This document shows positions 8,902 to 16,566 of a DNA stretch of 64,000 nucleotides, in pieces. Position 1 is the first letter of the stretch. Each line of letters opens with the position of its first letter. The translations under genes were made by a program, and so were the position numbers. The notes beneath the pieces were generated by a model that made no database searches, was not told the origin of the DNA, and saw only the letters and a list, made by a program, of their open reading frames with translations. The stretch covers positions 4,585 to 68,584 of the forward strand of contig CAMIAK010000012.1 in NCBI GenBank assembly GCA_946222885.1. The letters are read 5' to 3'. This DNA comes from an uncultured Nesterenkonia sp. GTDB taxonomy: Bacteria; Actinomycetota; Actinomycetes; Actinomycetales; Micrococcaceae.

Positions 8902-9333
8902 ATGGCACATGACTCCGCCCAGGACGGGCCCCCGGAGCTGACCGATGAGCAGCTCGAGTTCCTCAACTCCATGTTCGACCTGGCACGTGCCGGCCGGACG
9001 GAGGAGCTGCTCAGCCTCATCGACCAGGGCATCCCGGTGAACCTCACCAACTCCAAGGGAGATTCGCTGCTCATCCTGGCCGCCTACAACGATCACGCCG
9101 ACCTGGTCCGCGGCCTGCTCGAACGCGGGGTCGACGTGGACCGCATGAACGACCGCGGCCAGACCGCCCTCTCCTGCGCCGTCTTCCGGCAGAACGAGGA
9201 GATCACCGCAGCCCTGCTGCAGGCGGGCGCGGACGTGGACCTCGGCCCGCAGAACGCCTACGCCGTGATCGACATGTTCGGGCTGGAGAACATGCGCACC
9301 GTGGTGGAGGCCCACCGCCCCCGGCCCTCCTGA
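8902..9333 (+). CDS. Ankyrin-repeat protein
   Basis: A 143-residue protein with two clear ankyrin repeats (GDSLLILAAYNDHADLVRGL and GQTALSCAVFRQNEEITAAL) and partial ones on either side. Ankyrin repeats bind protein partners; nothing shows which. I chose ATG 8902 (MAHDSAQDG); ATG 8896 is an equal alternative, and the longer frame from 8800 runs across the argG promoter region and is unlikely. The gene stands alone on the plus strand between argG and argR, ending one base from the argR stop. No role in arginine synthesis is implied by the sequence. Confidence 0.82.
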   Translation: MAHDSAQDGPPELTDEQLEFLNSMFDLARAGRTEELLSLIDQGIPVNLTNSKGDSLLILAAYNDHADLVRGLLERGVDVDRMNDRGQTALSCAVFRQNEEITAALLQAGADVDLGPQNAYAVIDMFGLENMRTVVEAHRPRPS

Positions 9334-9837
9334 TCAGGCTGCGCGGCCCTCGGCGAAGCCGTTGAACCGCTCGGCCACGGCCTCTCCCCCGGCGGGATCG
9401 GCGGTGACCAGCATGATCGTGTCATCCCCGGCGATGGTGCCCAGCACCTCCCGAAGCCCCGCATGGTCCACAGCGCTGGCCAGGAACTGCGCGGCCCCGG
9501 GCGGGGTCCGCAGGATGACCAGATTCGCGCTGGCCTCGGCGGAGACCAGCAGGTCGCGGCACAGCGCGACCAGCCTGGCCGTCGTCGTGGCCTCGGCCTG
9601 ATCCGCCTGCAGCTCGCGGTCGGGCCCGTCGGAGGGGACCGCATAGATCAGCGCGCCCTCGGCCCCGCGGACCCGTGCCGCACCGATCTCCACCAGGTCC
9701 CGGGACAGCGTCCCCTGGGTGACGGCCACCCCCTCCTCCGCCAGCTTCTCAGCCAGCTCCGCCTGCGAGCGGATGCTGGAGCGGGTGATGAGCTCACGGA
9801 TCTTGGCATGGCGCGCCGTCTTGGTGGTCGGAGCCAT
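9334..9837 (-). CDS. argR: Arginine repressor ArgR
   Basis: A 167-residue regulator. The N-terminal winged helix (RSQAELAEKLAEEGVAVTQG, then TLSRDL) binds ARG boxes. The C-terminal oligomerisation and arginine-binding domain contains GTIAGDDTIMLVT, with the conserved Gly-Asp-Asp that contacts arginine. Its ATG shares one base with the argF stop (TGATG), so it is the last gene of the argCJBDFR operon and represses its own synthesis. Likely operators are the TATGCA sites before argC and argG. Confidence 0.95.
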   Translation of the reverse strand: MAPTTKTARHAKIRELITRSSIRSQAELAEKLAEEGVAVTQGTLSRDLVEIGAARVRGAEGALIYAVPSDGPDRELQADQAEATTTARLVALCRDLLVSAEASANLVILRTPPGAAQFLASAVDHAGLREVLGTIAGDDTIMLVTADPAGGEAVAERFNGFAEGRAA

Positions 9838-10820
9838 CAGGCTGAACCCTTCTCCGCCGCGCGCACCAGCCGCACGGTCTCCTCATCCGCGCGCCCGGAC
9901 TCCACCAGGAGCCAGGCCATCAGCGCCTTCTGGGCATGCAGGCGGTTCTCCGCCTCATCCCAGATGACCGACTGCGGGCCGTCCAGGACCTCAGCGGTGA
10001 TCTCCGCCCCGCGGTAGGCCGGCAGGCAGTGCAGCACGACGGCGCCCTCTGCGGCCAACCTCATGGCGGCGGCATCCACCCGGTAGTCGCCGAAGAGCTG
10101 CATGCGATGCTCCGTCTCATCCTCCTGGCCCATGGAGATCCAGGTGTCGGTGGCGACGACGTCGGCACCCTGCAGCGCTTCGGCGGGATCGGTGGTGATG
10201 GTCACCGAGCCGCCGGTCTCCGCGGCGCGCTGCTGGGCGGCCTCGACGATGCGCCGCTCCGGCAGGTAGCCCTCCGGACCGGCGATCCGGACGTCCATAC
10301 CGGCGGTGACGCCCGCCAGGAGGTAGGAGTTGGCCATGTTGTTCGCGGCGTCGCCCAGATAGGCGAGCCGCTTCCCGGCCAGCTCCCCCAGGTGCTCACG
10401 GACGGTGAGCAGATCGGCCAGCAGCTGGCAGGGATGGTAGTCGTCGCTGAGCGAGTTGATCACCGGGGAGGAGCTGTGCTGGGCCATCTCCTCCAGTCCG
10501 GCCTGTGCGTAGGTGCGCCAGATGATCAGGCTGACCTGGCGTTCGAAGACGCGGGCGGAGTCGGCGATGGACTCCTTGTGCCCCAGCTGAGACTCCCCCG
10601 GGTTGATGATCAGCGGGCTGCCGCCCAGCGCCGAGATGCCCGCGGCGAAGGAGACCCTGGTCCGCGTGGAGGTCTTGTCGAAGATGACCGCGGCGGTCTG
10701 CGGGCCGGCCAGCGCCCGGATCTCATAGGGATTGGCCTTCATGTGCTCGGCCAGGTTCAGCACGCGGTGCTGCTCCGCCGGGGTGAGGTCGAGGTCGGTG
10801 AGGAGATGACGGGTGCTCAT
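9837..10820 (-). CDS. argF: Ornithine carbamoyltransferase
   Basis: A 327-residue enzyme making citrulline from ornithine and carbamoyl phosphate. The carbamoyl-phosphate loop STRTRVSF is near residue 50, DTWISMGQE and the ornithine-side motif HCLPAYRG are near residue 270, and the length is normal. It overlaps argD by four bases (ATGA) and argR by one, so it is translationally coupled inside the operon. It is the biosynthetic rather than the catabolic enzyme, by context. Confidence 0.96.
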   Translation of the reverse strand: MSTRHLLTDLDLTPAEQHRVLNLAEHMKANPYEIRALAGPQTAAVIFDKTSTRTRVSFAAGISALGGSPLIINPGESQLGHKESIADSARVFERQVSLIIWRTYAQAGLEEMAQHSSSPVINSLSDDYHPCQLLADLLTVREHLGELAGKRLAYLGDAANNMANSYLLAGVTAGMDVRIAGPEGYLPERRIVEAAQQRAAETGGSVTITTDPAEALQGADVVATDTWISMGQEDETEHRMQLFGDYRVDAAAMRLAAEGAVVLHCLPAYRGAEITAEVLDGPQSVIWDEAENRLHAQKALMAWLLVESGRADEETVRLVRAAEKGSA

Positions 10821-12124
10821 GAGGAGGCCTCCTGGAGGCGGCGCACGGCGGCGCCGAAGCGGGTGAGGAAGAGATCGGCCTCCTGCTCGCTGAGGATCAG
10901 CGGCGGGGCCAGGCGAAGGGTGTGTTCGCCGGTGGCGTTGATGATCAGCTGCTGCTCCTGGCGCGCGAGCCCGACCAGCTCCTCGGCGGGCGCCTCGCCG
11001 GGGAGCAGCGCAGGGTCCAGGTCCACGCCCAGGTGCAGGCCGTACTGGCGGACCTCCGCGACGGCGGCCGGCTCCCGGAGGCCGGAGGCGATCTGCTCCC
11101 CCCTCTGCCGGGCGTTCTGCAGCAGTCCCTCGGATTCGATGGTCTCCAGGGTGACCTGCCCGGCGACGGCCGCCAGCGGGTTCCCGCCGAAGGTCGAGCC
11201 GTGCTGGCCCGCTCCGAGCAGCCCGGAGGCTGCCTCCCCGAAGGCCACCAGGGCGCCGATGGGAACACCGGATCCCAGCCCCTTGGCCAGGGTCATCAGA
11301 TCAGGTCGGACCGTACCATCTGCTCCAGCTGCGGCCAGCTCCCGGTCCACACCCTGGAAGCGGAACCAGTCCCCGGTGCGGCCGATCCCGGTCTGCACCT
11401 CGTCCAGCACCAGGAGGGCCCCGTGCCGGGCTGTGAGCTCCCGGGCACGCAGGAGGTAGCCGGCGTCGAGCGGCCTGACCCCGGCCTCCCCCTGGATCGG
11501 CTCCAGGAAGATCCCGGCCACGTGCTCATCCAGGGCCGCCTCCAAAGCGGAAGGATCGTTGGGCGGGAGGAATTCGATCCCGCCGATGAGCTCCCCGAAG
11601 GGTTCGCGGAAGGCCGGCTTATGGGTCAGCGACACCGCGCCGGCGGTGCGGCCGTGGAAGCCGCCCTCCAGAGCCAGGATGCGGGGCTTCCCGGTCTCCT
11701 TCCGATGCCGCAGGACGGCCTTGAGCGCGGCCTCATTGGCCTCGGAGCCGGAGTTCGCGAAGAAGACGCCGGACCCCTCCGGCGCCTGGGCCCGTTCCAG
11801 CAGCAGCTCGGCCAGCCGCAGCTGCGGCCCGGAGGTGAAGAGGTTGGAGACATGCCCCAGCGTCTCCAACTGGGCGGAGAGCCGGCGGGTGAGCACGGGA
11901 TGGTGGTGCCCCAGCGCGTTGACGGCGATGCCGCCGAGCATGTCCAGCAGCTCCCGGCCCTGGGAGTCGGTGACCCAACACCCTTCTCCGGAGACCAGGA
12001 GGTCCTGCGGGGTGCCGAAGACCCCCATGAGGGAGCGTTCATAGCGGTCCTGCCAGCCCGGCGTCGTGCCGGCTGTGGTCCTCTCCGCCGTGGTGGCCTG
12101 CTCTGCCGCTGGCCTGTCTGTCAT
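10817..12124 (-). CDS. argD: Acetylornithine aminotransferase
   Basis: A 435-residue class-III PLP aminotransferase converting N-acetylglutamate semialdehyde to N-acetylornithine. Visible features are the FFANSGSEANEAALK phosphate-binding loop, LVLDEVQTGIGRTG, and MTLAKGLGSGVPIGA with the Schiff-base Lys. The N-terminus is about 30 residues longer than in many homologues (Ala/Thr-rich, low complexity), so a slightly later start is possible, but the ATG at 12124 overlaps the argB stop (ATGA) and suits coupled translation. Confidence 0.95.
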   Translation of the reverse strand: MTDRPAAEQATTAERTTAGTTPGWQDRYERSLMGVFGTPQDLLVSGEGCWVTDSQGRELLDMLGGIAVNALGHHHPVLTRRLSAQLETLGHVSNLFTSGPQLRLAELLLERAQAPEGSGVFFANSGSEANEAALKAVLRHRKETGKPRILALEGGFHGRTAGAVSLTHKPAFREPFGELIGGIEFLPPNDPSALEAALDEHVAGIFLEPIQGEAGVRPLDAGYLLRARELTARHGALLVLDEVQTGIGRTGDWFRFQGVDRELAAAGADGTVRPDLMTLAKGLGSGVPIGALVAFGEAASGLLGAGQHGSTFGGNPLAAVAGQVTLETIESEGLLQNARQRGEQIASGLREPAAVAEVRQYGLHLGVDLDPALLPGEAPAEELVGLARQEQQLIINATGEHTLRLAPPLILSEQEADLFLTRFGAAVRRLQEASS

Positions 12125-13071
12125 TGTTCCTCCCCGTCCGGGACGACCTGAGTGCCTACGCCTTCGGTGGTCACGATCTCCAGCAGCATGGAGTGAGGAG
12201 CCCGGCCGTCGACGATGTGCGCCTGCGGCACGCCTGACTCCACCGCGGTGAGCGCGGCGGTCATCTTGGGGATCATCCCGGACTCCAGGCTGGGGAGCAT
12301 CTCCTTCAGGTCGGAGATTCCCAGGGAGGAGATCAGCGAGGAGCGGTCCGGCCAGTTCGCGTAGAGCCCTTCCACATCGGTGAGCATCACCAGTTTGGCA
12401 GCCCCGAGTGCGGAGGCGACGGCGGCCGCGGCCAGGTCGGCGTTGACGTTGAGCACCTCCCCGGTGGGCCTCTCAGACCCGCCCTCGGCCACGAACTCCG
12501 GGGCGATGGTGGAGATGACCGGGATGCGGCCGGCCGCCAGCAGGTCCTGCACCGCGGCGGCGTTGACGCCGGTGACCTCGCCGACCAGGCCGAGGTCCAC
12601 CTCTTCCCCGTCCACCTCCACGGTCTTGCGCTCCGCGCGCAGCAGGGCGGCATCCTCCCCGGAGAGGCCCACCGCATAGGGGCCATGGGAGTTGATGAGC
12701 CCGATCAGGCCGCGGCTGACCTGTCCGGTGAGCACCATCCGGACGACCTCCATGGCCTCCGGGGTGGTGACCCGCTGGCCGGCGCGGAACTCGGACTCGA
12801 TGCCCAGGGTGTCCAGCATGGCGTTGATCTGCGGCCCTCCGCCGTGGACCACCACCGGGTTGACCCCCAGGTGGCGCAGGAAGACGACGTCCTCGGCGAA
12901 GGCGCGGCGGAGCTCGTCGTTGACCATGGCGTTGCCGCCGTATTTGATGACGATGGTCGAGCCGGCGAACTTCTGGATCCAGGGCAGCGCCTCGATCAGC
13001 ACGGCGGCCTTGTCCGCGGCGTCGGCCAGCGGATCGTTCCGGCGGGGCTTCAGGGAAGGTTTCTCAGTCAT
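12121..13071 (-). CDS. argB: Acetylglutamate kinase
   Basis: A 316-residue amino-acid kinase phosphorylating N-acetylglutamate, the usual arginine-feedback point of the pathway. The nucleotide- and substrate-binding segments IVIKYGGNAMVND and VVHGGGPQIN (near residue 75) are present, and ADLAAAAVASALGA and KLVMLTDVEG follow. The N-terminal extension seen in arginine-sensitive enzymes appears here as the helix KAAVLIEALPWIQKF. It lies 41 bases after argJ and overlaps argD. Confidence 0.96.
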   Translation of the reverse strand: MTEKPSLKPRRNDPLADAADKAAVLIEALPWIQKFAGSTIVIKYGGNAMVNDELRRAFAEDVVFLRHLGVNPVVVHGGGPQINAMLDTLGIESEFRAGQRVTTPEAMEVVRMVLTGQVSRGLIGLINSHGPYAVGLSGEDAALLRAERKTVEVDGEEVDLGLVGEVTGVNAAAVQDLLAAGRIPVISTIAPEFVAEGGSERPTGEVLNVNADLAAAAVASALGAAKLVMLTDVEGLYANWPDRSSLISSLGISDLKEMLPSLESGMIPKMTAALTAVESGVPQAHIVDGRAPHSMLLEIVTTEGVGTQVVPDGEEQ

Positions 13072-13112
13072 GGTCTCTCAGCAGCATGGTCTCTCAGGGG
13101 CGGCGCAGCGGC

Positions 13113-14318
13113 TCAGGTCGAGTAGGCGCTGTTCTCATGGACATAGGCGTGGGTGAGGTCATTGGTGAGGATGGTGGCCTCGGCCTCGCCGGATTTCAGG
13201 TCGATGACGACCTCCACCTCACGCCCGGAGAGGTCGACCAGCTCCCGGTCCTCTCCGATCCCGCCGGCCCTGCAGATCCAGACGCCGTTGACCGCGACGT
13301 CGATGGTGGTGGGGTCGAACTCGGCGCCGGTCGTCCCGACGGCGGAGAGGATCCGCCCCCAGTTGGGGTCGCGGCCGAAGATGGCGGTCTTGAAGAGGTT
13401 CGAGCGGGCCACGGCCCGGCCGGCCTCCTCCGCCTGCTCCTCGGTCACGGCGTTGACCGTGCGGATCGCGATCTCATGCTCGGCGCCCTCGGCGTCGGAG
13501 ATGAGCTGCCGGGCGAGGTCTTGGCAGACTTCGTTGAGCGCAGCCTGGAACTCGGCCAGGTCTGCTCCGGACTCATCGGCCTCGGGGTGGGCGCCGCTGG
13601 CCAGGGCGATGACGGTGTCGTTGGTGGACATGCAGCCGTCGGAGTCCGCGCGGTTGAAGCTGATGCGGACGGCCTCGCGCAGCGCGGCGTCGAGGTCGGA
13701 CTGGCTGATCGCCGCATCAGTGGTGATCACCGAGAGCATGGTGGCCATGCCCGGGGCCAGCATGCCGGCTCCCTTGGCCATCCCGCCGATGACGAATCCG
13801 CTTCCCTGCGCCGTCGCGGTCTTGTGCACCGAATCAGTGGTCATGATCGCCTGCGCGGCGGCGGTCCCGGCCTCGTCCCCGGCGTCCAGAGTCCCGACGG
13901 CGGCCTCCACGCCGGAGAGCAGGGCGGGCATGTCCAGCCGCTCGCCGATCAGTCCGGTGGAGCAGACCAGTACGTCCGTCGCAGAGACGTCCATGCCGGT
14001 GCCGGTGAGCTTCCCAGCGACCTCCTCGGCCGTGGTGTGGGTGTCGGCGAACCCGGGGGCGCCGGTGCAGGCGTTGGCCCCGCCGGAGTTCAGGACCACG
14101 GCGTCGGCCCGGCCGTCGGCGATCACCTGGCGGGACCACAGGACCGGGGCGGCGGCCACCTTATTGGTGGTGAACACGGCGGCGGCGTGATGCAGGGGGC
14201 CGTCATTGACGATCAGCGCGACGTCCTTGGCCTCGGCCTTGAGCCCGGCGGCCACCCCGGCGGCGCGGAAGCCGCGGGGCTCGGTGACGCCGGGGCCCTT
14301 CGGTGTGCGGATGCTCAT
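13113..14318 (-). CDS. argJ: Bifunctional ornithine acetyltransferase/N-acetylglutamate synthase
   Basis: A 401-residue protein that recycles the acetyl group from N-acetylornithine to glutamate and, if bifunctional, can also use acetyl-CoA. It cleaves itself: the KGAGMLAPGMATMLS segment holds the Thr that becomes the N-terminal nucleophile of the beta chain. I start it at ATG 14318, which overlaps the argC stop (ATGA) and gives MSIRTPKGPGVTEPRGFRAAG, the family N-terminus; the same frame stays open further upstream only as a shadow of argC. Bifunctionality is not decided by the sequence alone. Confidence 0.95.
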   Translation of the reverse strand: MSIRTPKGPGVTEPRGFRAAGVAAGLKAEAKDVALIVNDGPLHHAAAVFTTNKVAAAPVLWSRQVIADGRADAVVLNSGGANACTGAPGFADTHTTAEEVAGKLTGTGMDVSATDVLVCSTGLIGERLDMPALLSGVEAAVGTLDAGDEAGTAAAQAIMTTDSVHKTATAQGSGFVIGGMAKGAGMLAPGMATMLSVITTDAAISQSDLDAALREAVRISFNRADSDGCMSTNDTVIALASGAHPEADESGADLAEFQAALNEVCQDLARQLISDAEGAEHEIAIRTVNAVTEEQAEEAGRAVARSNLFKTAIFGRDPNWGRILSAVGTTGAEFDPTTIDVAVNGVWICRAGGIGEDRELVDLSGREVEVVIDLKSGEAEATILTNDLTHAYVHENSAYST

Positions 14319-15358
14319 GGGGAGACTCCCAGCAGGTTCAGGCCCGTGGTCTCCTCGAGACCCAGAGCGATGTTCATAGACTGCACCGCGCCGCCGGCGG
14401 TGCCCTTGGTGAGGTTGTCGGAGGCGGAGACGACGACGGCCCGGCCGGCGTGCTCGTCCACGGCCAGCTGCACGGTGACATGGTTGGACCCCACCACCTG
14501 CTTGGTGGCCGGCCACTGACCCTCGGGCAGCAGGTGGACGAAGGGTTCGGCGTCGTAGCGGGCCGCATAGGCCTCGCGCAGCTGAGCCTCGGTGGTCCCG
14601 GGGCGGAGCTTGGCGGTGGAGGTGGCCAGGATCCCGCGGGACATCGGAGCCAGGGTGGGGGTGAAGGAGATCTGCACGGCCTCCCCCGCCGCGGCGCTGA
14701 GGCCCTGTTCGATCTCCGGGGTGTGCCGATGGACCCCGCCGACGCCGTAGGGGCTCATCCCGCCCATGACCTCAGAGCCCAGCAGATGGGGCTTCAGCGA
14801 CCTGCCCGCCCCGGAGGTGCCGGTGGCGGCGACGATGACCACGTCCTCGCATTGGACCAGCGGGCCCTGCCCGAGACCGGCGAAGGCCGGGGCCAGGCCG
14901 AGCAGGATGGTGGTCGGATAGCAGCCGGGCACCGCGATGCGCCCGGCGCCGGCGAGCCTCTCCCGCTGGCCGGGCAGCTCCGGCAGCCCATAGGGCCAGG
15001 TCCCCTGATGGGCCGAGCCGTAGAACTTCTCCCAGTCCGCTGAGGATTCGAGGCGGTGGTCGGCCGCGGCGTCGATGACCAGGGTGTCCTCCCCCAGCTG
15101 GGCCGCGATCTCCCCGCTGGCACCGTGGGGCAGCGCCAGGAAGACGACGTCGTGCCCGGAGAGGTTCTCCGCGGTGGTCTCGGTGATCAGCCGGTCGGCG
15201 AGCCCGTGCAGATGCGGCTGGAGCGCGCCCAGACGCTCCCCCGCCGAGGAGTGGGCGGTGACCTGCCCGATCTCGATCTGCGGGTGGTGGGCGAGGAGGC
15301 GCAGGACCTCTCCCCCGGCATAGCCGGAGGCTCCGGAGACGGCGGCTGTATAGACCAT
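14315..15358 (-). CDS. argC: N-acetyl-gamma-glutamyl-phosphate reductase
   Basis: A 347-residue NADPH-dependent reductase and first gene of the arginine operon. The N-terminal GASGYAGGEVLRLL is the dinucleotide-binding loop, and VPGCYPTTILLGLAP has the catalytic Cys. The length is normal. Its promoter region contains the ARG-box-like repeats at 15379-15410, consistent with ArgR control of argCJBDFR. Confidence 0.96.
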   Translation of the reverse strand: MVYTAAVSGASGYAGGEVLRLLAHHPQIEIGQVTAHSSAGERLGALQPHLHGLADRLITETTAENLSGHDVVFLALPHGASGEIAAQLGEDTLVIDAAADHRLESSADWEKFYGSAHQGTWPYGLPELPGQRERLAGAGRIAVPGCYPTTILLGLAPAFAGLGQGPLVQCEDVVIVAATGTSGAGRSLKPHLLGSEVMGGMSPYGVGGVHRHTPEIEQGLSAAAGEAVQISFTPTLAPMSRGILATSTAKLRPGTTEAQLREAYAARYDAEPFVHLLPEGQWPATKQVVGSNHVTVQLAVDEHAGRAVVVSASDNLTKGTAGGAVQSMNIALGLEETTGLNLLGVSP

Positions 15359-15378
15359 GCCCCGCAGTCTACGGGAAG

Positions 15379-15410
15379 TTATGCAGACTCATCAATATTT
15401 ATGCATAAAT
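15379..15410. promoter_or_regulatory. Putative double ArgR operator before argC
   Basis: The block contains TTATGCAGACTCA at 15379-15391 and, 6 bases on, the palindrome ATTTATGCATAAAT at 15397-15410, in an A+T-rich island of otherwise very G+C-rich DNA. Its left half matches the argG site in 11 of 12 bases (TATGCAKACTCA). It begins about 20 bases upstream of the argC start, so bound ArgR would cover the promoter. Confidence 0.65.
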
Positions 15411-15484
15411 CGCCTGCGGCCCTGCTCCGGCGAGAATCCGGTGAGGCTTCTGGATGTCCAGGGTCCTTCGGTACCCTGACGCCT

Positions 15485-16492
15485 ATGAGCGAACAGACTG
15501 TTTTCCCCGAGGACCTTCCGGACAGCGCCCTGGCGGTGCGTGCCGAGGAGGCCGGCGGGACCGACGTGTTCAGCGCCGCAGAGGTCTCCCTGCCCTCCCC
15601 CGGAGAGGGGCAGATCCTGGTCCAGACGGCCGCGGCCGGCGTGAACTTCATCGAGACCTACCAGCGCAGCGGCGTCTACCCCGTGCAGTACCCCTTCGTG
15701 CCGGGCGCGGAGGGCACCGGCACGGTGATCTCCGTGGGCGAGGGCGTCGAGGCCTTCGCCGTGGGCGACCGGGTGGCCACCGCGGAGGCGGCCACCGGCA
15801 CCTACTCCACCCACTTCCTGGTGAACGCCGCCAAGGCCGTCCACGTCCCCGACGAGGTGACCGACGAGCAGGCGGCCGCACTGCCGCTGCAGGGCATCAC
15901 CGCCCACTACCTGATCAACTCCACCTACCGGGTCTCCGCCGGGGAGACCGTGCTGACCCACGCCGGGGCCGGCGGCGTCGGGCAGATCCTCACCCAGCTG
16001 CTGAAGGCCAAGGGCGCCCGAGTCATCACCACCACCTCCACCGAGGAGAAGGCAGAGATCGCCCAGGCCGCAGGGGCCGACTACGTGCTGAAGTATGAGG
16101 GCTTCGCCGAGGAGGTCCGCGAGATCACCAAGGGCGAAGGCGTCGCAGTGGTCTACGACGGCGTCGGGAAGGACACCTTCGAAGGTTCGCTGGACTCGCT
16201 GGCCGTCCGGGGCACCCTGGTGCTCTTCGGCGGAGCCTCCGGACAGGTGCCGCCCTATGACCTCCAGGACCTGAACAGGCGCGGCGGGCTCTACGTGACC
16301 AGACCCTCCATCGGGTGGTACCTGCAGAACGCGCAGGAGCGCGCCTGGCGGTTCTCCGAGCTCTTCGCCTCGCTGACCTCCGGGGAGCTGCAGCTCACCG
16401 TCGGCGGAACCTATCCGCTGACCGAGGCCGGCCGCGCCCATGCCGACCTGGAGGGCCGCCGCACCACCGGCAAGCTGCTGCTGGTGCCCTAG
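15485..16492 (+). CDS. qor: NADPH:quinone oxidoreductase (medium-chain dehydrogenase family)
   Basis: A 335-residue zinc-free medium-chain reductase. It carries the GroES-like start, the VNFIETYQRSGVYP motif of quinone oxidoreductases, and the NADPH loop HAGAGGVGQILTQL with ITTTSTEEKAEIAQAAGADYV. It reduces quinones or enals with NADPH, and the true substrate is open. I begin at ATG 15485 (MSEQTVFPED); the frame is open upstream but the earlier part overlaps the arg promoter. It is a single gene with a strong terminator after it. Confidence 0.88.
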   Translation: MSEQTVFPEDLPDSALAVRAEEAGGTDVFSAAEVSLPSPGEGQILVQTAAAGVNFIETYQRSGVYPVQYPFVPGAEGTGTVISVGEGVEAFAVGDRVATAEAATGTYSTHFLVNAAKAVHVPDEVTDEQAAALPLQGITAHYLINSTYRVSAGETVLTHAGAGGVGQILTQLLKAKGARVITTTSTEEKAEIAQAAGADYVLKYEGFAEEVREITKGEGVAVVYDGVGKDTFEGSLDSLAVRGTLVLFGGASGQVPPYDLQDLNRRGGLYVTRPSIGWYLQNAQERAWRFSELFASLTSGELQLTVGGTYPLTEAGRAHADLEGRRTTGKLLLVP

Positions 16493-16510
16493 CGGAGTCT
16501 CACCACGACG

Positions 16511-16553
16511 ACGAAGGCCCCGTCACCTCCGCTGGGAGGGACGGGGCCTTCGT
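16511..16553. terminator. Bidirectional terminator between qor and pheT
   Basis: Perfect 14-base arms at 16511-16524 and 16540-16553 extend inward with CCTCC/GGAGG around a GCTG(G) loop. The hairpin lies between two convergent genes. There is no long T run, as is usual in this G+C range. Confidence 0.85.
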
Positions 16554-16566
16554 CTGTGCTGGCAGC

